From Cladosporium sp. IMV 00045 (lineage: Eukaryota; Ascomycota; Dothideomycetes; Cladosporiales; Cladosporiaceae), in the NCBI GenBank assembly GCA_001931905.2, contig MSJI02000626.1, positions 1 to 64,000 on the forward strand: a stretch of 64,000 bases of DNA, read 5' to 3'. Positions within the stretch are counted from its first letter, which is position 1, and each line of letters starts with the position of its first letter. Both the position numbers and the translations under genes were made by a program. The notes below the pieces were generated by a model. The model was not told the DNA's origin and made no database searches. It was given only the letters and a program-made list of their open reading frames with translations. Positions 1 through 9,280 of the stretch are shown one piece after another.

Positions 1-1530
1 AAGACCTGTCAGGCATACCGCCAAACCCTCCCAAACACGGCCGGCCGAAGCCAGACACCATGATGGGCTGAGATCATCGCCACGCGACCGAAGTCGCGCA
101 CGTCGGCATCACTCTTGGGCTCGGGGCATCGGCTCATCAGCCAGGTTGGAGTCTGTGGCTCATGTAGAGAACACAGTTATGGACGTTTACTATAGAAATG
201 ATTCTATGAAGTCTGCAGGTACTGTTAGTGCTCTGATTCGCAGAGAAGTGCAAGCTGCACAGTATGGGTAGCTTGGGGATACTCACAAAGTCGCGTGAAG
301 AAAAGAAAACCAGAGATGGGCGGAAGTTGAGAATTACTTATAGACGCAGGAAGGAGCGCCAAGCTTTGCGGCGAGGCGGGAGTGCTAGCCCGTAAGCGAG
401 AGAGTCTCCGCTGAAGCACCGCGGCACAGCAGGGTTGCGGTCTTCACTTACGAGAGAAAAGTGTCATTTTGCTATAACATCGTCGCCGGCGCTCGATCTA
501 CATTGCGTTCGTCGGCGCTTGGATCTGGTGCACGATTGCTGGGATGATCACGCTGGCTTTGGCGCTCAATAGACCAAAGAGCGTTGGCCATGATGCAGAA
601 CTTGCAGCGCATTTTTACATTTTAGATGCAGAAAAAAGAGAAGAGAAGAGAAGAGGAAATCTGCTTTTTGAATAGAGCACTGCTCATGCATGGTCTCTTT
701 CAAGATCGAGGATCCATATGCGGGATGTCAAAACATCTCTCTGTGCCACAATTACGTTTCGTAAAATTATGCGTGAATGGCTTTGGTTAAGGCTCGTCTT
801 CTAGTGTACGGAACGTGTTCTGAACCATCGATTATATGGTTCAAACGTACATGACGCTGGAAGACAGGCTTATAGGATGTTGACCGAATTGTTTATAGGA
901 AATGGTCTCGACCAAGCTTTTTCTTGGTGCGCATTGAACAGCATCTCGGCTCACTCAGCCGCCTCTTGATATGGTTGATATAATATCCTCAATCAGTGGT
1001 CTTCAGTGAGACGCTGATATTGAACATGATGATACATTATAGTAGTAGATTATGTCAGAGGACATGTGACAGTTTGCCTAGCGAAAGCACACGCGAAGAG
1101 ACACAACCAGACATGACAATCGACAAAACTCGGCGTTCTTCATTCAGACAAAATGTAACGATTGGCTCAATTCCTATCCGACAATCAGACGAGAGCGATT
1201 GCAAGCTTGAATAATCAAGAAACAATTTAGGGTTCCATTATATCGCCTTGATACGATATCTCGAGAATGTCAAGGCGGGTCCTTGGGGTAAGTAGGGTTA
1301 GGGTTTGTAGACAGTCAGCCCTGGCGTAAGTCGATTACATTGATGATGAGAGAAACAAGTATCGATAGGTTAGCATTGGAGGACGGTAGAGTTCATCACC
1401 GCTGTGTTTGTCAAGGTGTAAATGCATTTACTCAACTGTAACCCGGTATGATGCAGCCATTGAAAGTTGAACGAGAAAATGCATAATCATGAACATCAAC
1501 AGAAGAACGAGACCATACTGCTGATCCTCT
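1..1530. other. No supported gene
   Basis: I see no convincing coding region. The longest open frame (996-1214, 72 aa) has no recognisable family, signal peptide or splice structure. A TTAGGG-like unit embedded in GTAGGGTTAGGGTTTG lies near 1293 and is listed with similar sites elsewhere in the findings. The right part is the 3' flank of the minus-strand iron transporter gene. Confidence 0.5.
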
Positions 1531-2403
1531 TCAATCACCCACCAACATAACGCAACCCATAGCCGCCCCAGCCGCCACTCCACCCATAACAACCATCTGC
1601 GCCCCCTCCACCGCACACCCGACCCGACTCCTCTCATCCAACAGACCCGCCTTAACCCATCCAAAAGCAAACAGCGCCACCGCCATAACCGCCACACTCG
1701 CCTGAAAAGCAGCACGCATCCCATCGAAGATCAAATACGGCATCAGAGGAACCATGCCGCCGAAAAAGTACCCCGCCGCAATCATCAACCCGGCCTTAAC
1801 AGCTCTTTCAGCCGTATACTCCGGCGCAGCCAGTCCATGACAAAACCGCATGAGAAACTCAACCAACCTCTCCGGCTCCCTGCTCAAACTCCCAACAACA
1901 TCCTCCAACGTCGCAGCCGCGATTCCAAACTCCCCAAGAGCCTCCCTGACCATCCCAGCCGCCTGCTCCGGCTCCTCTCGCACGAGATGCTGCGTTTGAG
2001 CCAATGCAGCGCGGTATCCCGCCGCTTCGCTCCGGGCTCCCAGGTAGCCGCCGAGGCCCATGGAAATCGCGCCGGCGGTGAGCTCGGCGAGCCCGCCGTT
2101 GATGACGAGTTGGGTGTCTCCGAGGGTGGAGAGGCCGGCTGTTAGGGCGAAGGGGACGGTGAGGCCGTCGGAGAGGCCGAGGGTGGCGTCGGCGAGGAGG
2201 CGGGAATGGGCTTTTGTGTTTGGGTTTGGTGAGGGGTTTTGCTGGGGTTTTTCGTTGGTGGGCGGTCGTGTTGTTGATGTTGATGAGGTTGAATCTTGTG
2301 AGTGTCGGTATGGAGAGTTGTGAATGTTGTGTTGTGGTAATGGCGAGTAGTTTCGTGAGGAGTTTCGAGGGAATATGAGGGATTTGATGAAAGCCAGAGA
2401 CAT
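1531..2403 (-). CDS. Vacuolar iron/manganese transporter (VIT/CCC1 family)
   Basis: Single-exon gene of 290 aa, ATG at 2401-2403 and TGA at 1531-1533. The N-terminal 65 residues are polar and low in complexity (Ser, Asn, Pro, Gln). The first conserved block follows, containing DATLGLSDGLTVPFALTAGL and a second helix with GGLAELTAGAISMGLGGYLG, both hallmarks of the VIT1/Ccc1 family. A cytoplasmic Glu-rich segment (about 135-190) corresponds to the family's metal-binding region, and three hydrophobic helices close the protein. Ccc1 proteins load cytosolic Fe2+ or Mn2+ into the vacuole for storage and detoxification; location and substrate here are inferred from the family. GATAA motifs occur just upstream (TTATC at 2404, GATAA near 2430), which could matter for iron regulation but are short and common. 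Confidence 0.9.
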   Translation of the reverse strand: MSLAFIKSLIFPRNSSRNYSPLPQHNIHNSPYRHSQDSTSSTSTTRPPTNEKPQQNPSPNPNTKAHSRLLADATLGLSDGLTVPFALTAGLSTLGDTQLVINGGLAELTAGAISMGLGGYLGARSEAAGYRAALAQTQHLVREEPEQAAGMVREALGEFGIAAATLEDVVGSLSREPERLVEFLMRFCHGLAAPEYTAERAVKAGLMIAAGYFFGGMVPLMPYLIFDGMRAAFQASVAVMAVALFAFGWVKAGLLDERSRVGCAVEGAQMVVMGGVAAGAAMGCVMLVGD

Positions 2404-2867
2404 CTTATCGACGCTTTGTTGGGTGCTCGATAAATGTATCCAATGTTATCATGAAGCAAGCAACTCGAAGCTCACAAGTCTGAACAAGGGCGAAACGAAA
2501 GCAAAGGCAAGAAAACAGCAAAGGAAAGAAAGCAGCCGAGCATGGTGGGGACATAGTCTTTATTGTTTGCCACAAACCCACTTGTGCTCCAACACGTGGA
2601 TCAAATCAGAAAATTGTCCGTCATGAAGCACAAACTCTGCTCCCCGCGCCCGCGGAATGCAGATCAGAACGAAAGCAGATGGTGAGAACGATGTCGGAGT
2701 CGTAGCATCAAGAACGCGATTCCCAACTGAAGCTGAGGGGTTTTCTACGAGTGGGACTGATTAAATGGTTGGGCATCAGAGGAATCTGAGGCGCTTCGTT
2801 ATTGAAATTCATCCATGAGCTCATCTATAACTCTACTGAGACCGAAACCTCGACTTTCTAACACTAT
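2404..2867. other. Intergenic: promoter of the iron transporter, 3' flank of the acid phosphatase
   Basis: No coding sequence is evident. It holds the promoter of the minus-strand transporter at 1531-2403 and the downstream region of the minus-strand phosphatase. A CCAAT pentamer occurs near 2437 on the plus strand. Confidence 0.5.
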
Positions 2868-4466
2868 CTAGTTCTGAGCATCGTTCACGTCGTAACCGGG
2901 CGGCGGGTGTTGGCCATCAGGAATTTCGACGCTGGGGGTGTAGTAGGTCGCGGGGCCCTTGGCAGGCTTGCCAGGAGCAGGACCTTTTCCTGGCTTGGGA
3001 GCATCCTTGCCAGCAGGAGGAGCGTCCCTGGGGCCAGGACCGTAAGCCTTGGGAGGGTGCTCTTGACCAGGCTGGGGAGGGGTGGGTCCCTTCTCGCCAC
3101 CCCATTTCTCGACGATGGATGGCAGAACGGTCCTGCCAGAGCCGGGGGATCGAATGTGGACGTTGGGCGCCTCGTACGGAGCTTTCTCGAAGTCCTCGTT
3201 CAGTGGGCCTGCGTAAGAGCTGTTGAAGAAGATGGAGGGATTGGAGCCAGTAGCCGCCCCCCACGGACGGACGTGGTCGCCCGTCTTCTCGCCAACGAAT
3301 TTGAAGACATTGGCACCAACGTCGAAGCGACCGAGAGTGTGAAGGTCCCAATTGGCCTCAACAGTGCTGATCTCGGAGTAGTGGTTGTAGTAGCTATCGT
3401 CGCTTGTGCCCTTGAGATGTTCAGGGACAGCATCGCCAAGGAGAATGCTGAAAACGCGGTTGGACTTTGGGTAAGTTTCGGTCTCGTCGAAGGTGATGAG
3501 AACAAGAGTGCGGTCCCAGAAGCTTGATTCCTTGTCGTTAAGGAGGGGTTCCAACAGATCACGGCACCATTTGCCAGCAACTGTCACGGAAGTGTCTGGA
3601 AAAGGAAGGTTAGTATTGATACCATGATGGCAACGATGACTGTCGTTGATCTGCCACTCGCGGGGACGCTCGTATTTCAAGAGATGCAGCAAGACATACT
3701 GGACAAAAGTTAGCTTGAATCCTACAAATCTGCAGTTCATCTGAACATACCCATGACCATCTGATGTCATATTAGGCGTAATGAACATCCACTGCGGCAG
3801 CTTGCCCTCTGCCAAGTCCTTGTGGAACATGGACGCGTCTTTGTCGACCATGGAGATGTTCTTCTGAACGCTGAGACGCTCAGGGGTAGTGTTGCTGTCA
3901 TAAATGACTGGTGGGTTGTGCTTCCTGACGTAGTCATTGGCTTTGGTCTGCGGGTTGTTCCAGGCCTTGCCTTCGAAGCCAGAGTACGGCATGTCCTCTT
4001 GGTAAGTGCTCCATGAGATGCCCTTGTCTTCGAGAAGGTCAATGACAGAGGAGACGTTGGCGTCGATCTGCTTGAAGTCATCGTTGTCACAGCCGAAAGT
4101 GTCACCGCCGATGGCAGCAATGTAGTTGGGCATGGACGGATGAGTGACGCCAAAGTAGTTGTTGACGCTGATTCCCTGAGAGGCCAGCCAGTGAAGATCA
4201 GGGTCGGCAAAAGCCTTGTCGTAGTCTGTGTTCTCCAGCCAGATGGTGACAAAACGATCAAAGACCTATGTATCCTTTCATTTTAGCGAATGTCATGAAA
4301 GGCACCAAACATACAAACCCACCTTTCCGGGGACATGAGAAGTCGGCTGGGAGGTCTTCGCAGTGGCCTGGGCTGCCGCAACACTGGCACTTGCTGTAGC
4401 AGTGTAGATGTCTGCCTGGGCCACAGCGCCAACAACGGCGAGGGCACCAAGAGCAAAGGAGTTCAT
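2868..4466 (-). CDS. Secreted acid phosphatase (phosphoesterase family, PF04185)
   Basis: Related to the phosphate-repressible acid phosphatases (PhoA type) that release phosphate outside the cell. Exon 1 is 4323-4466 and encodes a signal peptide (MNSFALGALAVVGAVAQA). Intron 1 is 4266-4322 and joins GK to VFDRFVTIWLENTD, the family's first conserved block. Further conserved blocks are HPSMPNYIAAIGGDTFGCDN, FITPNMTSDGH, and DTSVTVAGKWCRDLLEPLL with LVLITFDETE. The last 90 residues are rich in Pro, Gly and Lys. Intron 2 lies within about 3596-3757 and is problematic: the strong donor GTATGT (from 3750) leaves the frame one base out against the acceptor before 3595, because three Gs stand where two would restore the expected HDTSV junction. 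A weaker donor at 3757 keeps frame and gives about 459 aa but loses two conserved residues. A divergent promoter of about 1 kb separates it from the multicopper oxidase. Confidence 0.85.
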
Positions 4467-5434
4467 GCTGGCGATGTCCGAGAGATCAGGAATTTGATAC
4501 GGTGGAAGAGCACGCAGGAAGGCGACGTAGAGCGCTTGAAAGAAGGAGACGAGGCTTTCCATGTTCGAGCAGGTAGACTCAATGATTATATATGTCGATA
4601 CAGACTTCCTAGACCAGACACAGGCTAGGAACCTTCAGCCGCCACTGTGGAGTGTTTGGAGGAGATGCTTGGTGCTAGAAGATACCTAGACCAGCGTGAG
4701 ATGCCGTTCACCCGGGTGTCGGACAAAGCTGCGGTCAGCAAATCGACTATGTTCATTGGCGAAGAAGGTCTTGTGGCCTTCAACGGCAACACGTGCTATC
4801 GCATTCGGAAGTGGGTTTGAAGCGAAGCATCTGCCCTGCAGGCTAAGCAAGACCAAGGCCGTCCATCAAGCTCAATCCATTCCAACCTTGGAGACCTGAA
4901 TGCCTCCACAGGACGTTTATGGCGTGGTGCTTAGCGAGGAATGTGCCGTGTTGTCCTGCGAGGCTACGAAGGGATGTTGATGTTTGGCCGACGTCTGGCG
5001 CGAGATGGGAAACGTGCAGAGACAGGCAAAATGATTGGCCAGCGGCTGTACCCGAGGGGCGGCAATATTGGAGACCTCGCATCCTTTCCAACTCAACGAA
5101 CCGCGATCAATTGACCGAGAAGGGGGAGAGAGAGTCTATCACACGTTAGAAGATGTTCGAAGATCAATCTCCTGCGTCTCTGCCGCTCGTAGCAGTCGGA
5201 CAGAGGCTCGCTTGGTCCACAAGCCTTCGTACCAGACACACAACCAATCGCTTCTCTTGTGCATCGACATGACCCCCTTCCATTGCTAGCCTACTATCTG
5301 CCGTCTTAATTTCGAGGCATACCTCAGCCTTCAGCCTTGGGGCATCTACGGATATACCTATAGGTCCATTCAAGCCCCAACCTCGACACTAATTACGCCG
5401 CCCTCAATATCTGGGCGTCGATTCTCGAGGAATC
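4467..5434. other. Divergent promoter between acid phosphatase and multicopper oxidase
   Basis: No coding region is supported. The interval serves the minus-strand phosphatase and the plus-strand oxidase. A TATATAT stretch near 4586-4592 lies about 120 bp upstream of the phosphatase start and is a plausible TATA element. Confidence 0.5.
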
Positions 5435-7483
5435 ATGAGCTCACATAATGACGATGAATGCGATACACTCGTCGGGACTTCATCTGTCTGCAGCGAGCAA
5501 CCAGTCTTCGATCAAGAGCAAAAAGAAGGCTTGCTGGGAAGGCAGACTCAAGATGAGGAGACAGCCTTACCAACTCGAGAGAAACACCGCACAACAACAA
5601 CCTGTTGGCTTCTCTCCCTTGCTGGACTGCTAAGCTTCTTGATCGGCTCGTCCTACTACTTGAATCTGTCCCAACTACCTAAAGCTTCACCGGAGACAGA
5701 CAATGGAATATATGTCAGTGACTACGTGCTGGACCCAAACTGGAACTACTCAACACCGCCTCGACGAAGAGAATACTTCTGGACAGTCCGAGATCATGAG
5801 CATAACCCCGACGGGATCTACCGGCCGATGATTCTGGTGAATTATCAATTTCCAGGACCGCTTATAGAAGTCAACGAAGGCGACACTGTCGTTGTACACG
5901 TTGAGAATCAAGCCAGCAACGCTACCGCAATACACTGGCATGGAATTTATCAAATTGGAACGCCTCACATGGACGGCACCATCGGTGTGACTCAATGCCC
6001 CATCGCACCTGGTCAGTCATTTACCTACAAATTCACGATCACTGGGCAGTCTGGAACTTATTGGTGGCATGGGCACCAGGGCCTTCAGTCTTCCGACGGA
6101 CTACACGGGCCTCTGATTGTACATGGTCGAGACGAGCGTACGCTTCAAGAACTTCCATACGATACAGACCGCATTCTGATGCTATCTGATCACTATCACG
6201 ACCTGTCATCTGCTCTGTTATGGCAATATCTGATGCCTGACATGGAGAACGCAGAGCCTGTTCCTGAGAGCGGACTTATCAACGGAAAGAACATTCGCAA
6301 CTGCGATGAATTTCCCGATCGCCGTTGCGACAACACCACTGCAAATGTTGGGATTCCATCCGTCTCCCTAGAGCGCAACAAAAGTCACAGATTGCGTATA
6401 ATCAACGTCGGCGCGATTGCAGACTTCTCAGTTCAACTTGACGAGCACGAGTTGGCGGTGACCGAAGTGGACGGCACAGATGTCCATCCTACAAGCTATC
6501 ACCGACTTTCCATCAGCCCGGCACAGAGGTATAGTGTTGTCCTCAGCAGCAATATCACTTCTGCAGACACATTCTGGCTGAGAAGCCGCATGATTACCAG
6601 TTGTTTCACCGATCCTTCAGAGACGCTACAGCCAGAGACCCTGGCAATTGTCAAATACGATGAGGATGTCTTTTCCGATCCAATATCCAAGGACTGGGAA
6701 GAGCAGAACGCACAAGATTGCAAAGACCTCAATGCCACAGAACTCGTACCCGTCAAGCAGATCGATGTTTCTCATGAACCAGACGCTGTGTTCTATCTTC
6801 GGTCGAATTTCGAAATCGGAGCGTACCGTCTTAGCCGTGGATTCTTCAATGGCTCATCATGGAGGCCAAATGCTGGCGCTCCCGCCCTGCAGCACTCTAT
6901 CGATGGTCTAAACGATGGGCACAGTAATATTACTGCGCCGCCGTTTCCGCGCGGTTTGGAAAAGGGGGATGGACAGGCTGCAGCATTTATCAACGATCGC
7001 GCATTCGATGCTGACAAAGAGCTTGTAATCCAGACTACCAGCGTGCAGACAATCGACCTCCTAATCTCCAACTTCGACGACGGTACTCACCCTTACCATC
7101 TGCACGGCTATAAATTCTTCGTCTTAGCTCAAGGCCACGGACAGCCACCACTCACAGAAGTCGGGGCCGCTATCAACCGCGAGAGTCTTTCTCCACTGTA
7201 CGAATCTCTGGATCTTTCCAACACGCTACGACGCGATACTGCATCCGTAGAAGCTTACGGTTGGATCTTGCTGCGTGTCATCGCAGACAACCCTGGCCAG
7301 TGGGCGCTCCATTGCCATCTAACATGGCATGCCGAAGCCGGCTTGCTCATGCAACTACTTACTAACACAGACGAGCTGGCGAAATTTGAGATGCCGCAAG
7401 CTAACAGAGACCTCTGTAATGCGGTGGGCATTGAGAGGGGCATGGGTCCAAACGACGATGACTACATTGACTTCGCTAGATGA
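5435..7483 (+). CDS. Multicopper oxidase (laccase/ferroxidase-like) with N-terminal membrane anchor
   Basis: Single-exon gene of 682 aa. All four copper-binding blocks are present: HWHG (H167, H169), WWHGHQGLQ (H212, H214), HPYHLHGYKFF (from H552) and HCHLTWHAEAGLLMQ (H626, C627, H628, H632), so types 1, 2 and 3 copper sites look intact. Multicopper oxidases oxidise phenols or metals such as Fe2+ and reduce O2 to water. Residues 1-55 are polar and acidic and are followed by one hydrophobic segment (about 57-77), so the protein is probably a type II membrane protein with the enzyme facing the lumen or cell exterior; several NxS/T sites support this. That differs from Fet3-type ferroxidases, which are anchored at the C-terminus. 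The substrate cannot be told from sequence alone; pigment-related or iron oxidation are both possible. Confidence 0.9.
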   Translation: MSSHNDDECDTLVGTSSVCSEQPVFDQEQKEGLLGRQTQDEETALPTREKHRTTTTCWLLSLAGLLSFLIGSSYYLNLSQLPKASPETDNGIYVSDYVLDPNWNYSTPPRRREYFWTVRDHEHNPDGIYRPMILVNYQFPGPLIEVNEGDTVVVHVENQASNATAIHWHGIYQIGTPHMDGTIGVTQCPIAPGQSFTYKFTITGQSGTYWWHGHQGLQSSDGLHGPLIVHGRDERTLQELPYDTDRILMLSDHYHDLSSALLWQYLMPDMENAEPVPESGLINGKNIRNCDEFPDRRCDNTTANVGIPSVSLERNKSHRLRIINVGAIADFSVQLDEHELAVTEVDGTDVHPTSYHRLSISPAQRYSVVLSSNITSADTFWLRSRMITSCFTDPSETLQPETLAIVKYDEDVFSDPISKDWEEQNAQDCKDLNATELVPVKQIDVSHEPDAVFYLRSNFEIGAYRLSRGFFNGSSWRPNAGAPALQHSIDGLNDGHSNITAPPFPRGLEKGDGQAAAFINDRAFDADKELVIQTTSVQTIDLLISNFDDGTHPYHLHGYKFFVLAQGHGQPPLTEVGAAINRESLSPLYESLDLSNTLRRDTASVEAYGWILLRVIADNPGQWALHCHLTWHAEAGLLMQLLTNTDELAKFEMPQANRDLCNAVGIERGMGPNDDDYIDFAR

Positions 7484-7605
7484 GAGAGCTCTATCTATCA
7501 ACCAATTCTATCGTATCCCATCACGTCATGTCGTTCGTATCAACAAACACGCCCACCTCGAGCACAGAAAGATTCCGACAACACTCCAACAACCTGCAAA
7601 CTGCT

Positions 7606-8669
7606 TCAACTGGCAAGACCGATGTTTTCTCCGACTTTGGCGTTCGCGAGCGCAGCCTGCATGTTCTCCAGCTGCTGCTGCATCATGGCATGGCTCATCT
7701 GAGCCTCCATCTTTCCAGACTCAGTGTTGCCGGGGCTGAAAGTGGGACTCTGGACCCGCTGGCTGGAAGTGGGTGTATGTGCCTGGATGCTCGGGCTTCG
7801 ATGACCACTGGTGACTCCGCTCCGGGGAGGCGAGCGCTCGGAATCACCCAGAGTCGAGGAGGACACAAGTTCGTCGCCGCTGGTATTGAAGCGGATGGAG
7901 CTCATGATGCCGCTGAGCGAGCGCGAGCTCTGGTGACTGGCACCACTCCATGTCCGAGTGAGCTTCGGCCGAGCCCACTCCACCCAACTCTTGCGCACCT
8001 CAACCGGGCCTTCGACCTTACTCTTGGCGGCAATGTCGATCCCCTTGTCACCCTTCTTCCAATCAACCGGACAGCCCTCGCCAAACTCATCCTTGAAAAC
8101 CAGCGCGTCAAGAACGCGCAAAGACTCATCCACCGACCGCCCAACATCCGCATCATTGATAGTGATAGAGCGAACCACACCCTTCGGATCGATGATGAAC
8201 AGCGCCCGCTCCGCCACGCCCTCGTCCTCGATCAACACGCCGTAGTCGCGGCTGAGTCTGTGATTGCAATCGCTGATGAGCGGGACGTGCACGCCACCCA
8301 GCCCGCCCTCCATGTCCGACGTCGCGTTCCACGCTTTCAGGCAGTACTCGGAGTCGGTGCTGGCGAAGGCGACCGCGCACGAGCGGCTGTAGAGGAATTC
8401 TTCCAGGCGCGTGCTGAAAGCGCGCACTTCCGTCGGGCAGATGAAGGACCAGGCTTTGGGGAAGAAGATCAAAATTAGCCAGTGCTTGGCTTGCGTGTAG
8501 GCTGAGAGGGAGATTTCTGTGGAGCGGGTTGTTAGTTGAGCTGGTGTGGTCTTGAGAGTCTTGCGAGTTGTGGGTGTGTGTAAGTACCTTTAATGCGTCC
8601 GTCGACGATAGCGCGACAATTGAAATCGGGCGCCGGGCTGCCCACGGTGACTCTGTTTGGAGTAGCCAT
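7606..8669 (-). CDS. 2-Cys peroxiredoxin with Ser-rich C-terminal extension
   Basis: Two exons (8588-8669 and 7606-8516, intron 8517-8587 with CTAAC branch) give 330 aa. Exon 1 begins MATPNRVTVGSPAPDF, the usual AhpC/TSA start. The peroxidatic Cys is C54 in FFPKAWSFICPTEV, and a second Cys followed by Pro (C176 in GEGCPVDWKKGDKG) is placed as the resolving Cys of typical 2-Cys enzymes. Peroxiredoxins reduce H2O2 and organic peroxides using thioredoxin. The catalytic fold ends near residue 185; the last 140 or so residues are an unusual tail rich in Ser, Thr and Pro with many SP and RS pairs, ending in a short helix-like Met/Gln-rich segment. The enzyme is convergent with the multicopper oxidase, 122 bp away. 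A long open frame on the opposite strand (7480-8478) is a codon-bias shadow. Confidence 0.9.
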
Positions 8670-9280
8670 TTTCTGCGAAAGGAACCCAGGTAGACGCAGT
8701 GTGGTACTGAGGATTATGAACAAATTACATCGAAAATATGGCCAAGAGATTGCACCAGCAAAGATGATTCGTGAGACGAGATATAAAGCAGAACATGGCA
8801 CCTTCACTGGAAATCTAGACTTGCCCGCACAACGTCCCAGATATTTCCGAACGCAGCGAGTCCCAAGAAAGGGTGCTGTGAGCCCTACGTTCTTGCAAGA
8901 CGTCAAAACCAGGTACCGTGGGACCGAGAAACAATGCCTCTTTGTTCGCGAGGTTGACTGGACAAGGGTTTAGAATCCGGGAGAGATGGCGGTAATGTTT
9001 CCGTGGGATGTTGCTCTGGAATGTAGGACGCAGGACAAAGAACTTGCGCGGAAAGGGTCCCCCGATCTTGCCAGCAAAGGGGGCGGTGGTGTCTCCAGTA
9101 TCGTTTTGGTACTTTGGTAGAGCGTGCGTGATCATTATGAAAGCAGCTTGTCGTTGCTCAAGATGCATGACTTTATGGTCGAGGTGAAAAGGGCGAAAAG
9201 TCCCATACTACGTCTTCTTCTATCGCTACATGTATATACAGTGAATTGTATATATTAGCATTCCGATACACTCCCATCGT
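8670..9280. other. Intergenic, no supported gene
   Basis: Promoter of the minus-strand peroxiredoxin plus the 3' flank of the next transporter. Open frames here lack recognisable content. AT-rich TATATA runs near 9233-9256 sit at the transporter's 3' end. Confidence 0.5.

Noticed and set aside
7480..8478. 332-codon plus-strand frame over the peroxiredoxin
   Set aside because: Starts right after the multicopper oxidase but has no family features and overlaps the peroxiredoxin completely; shadow.
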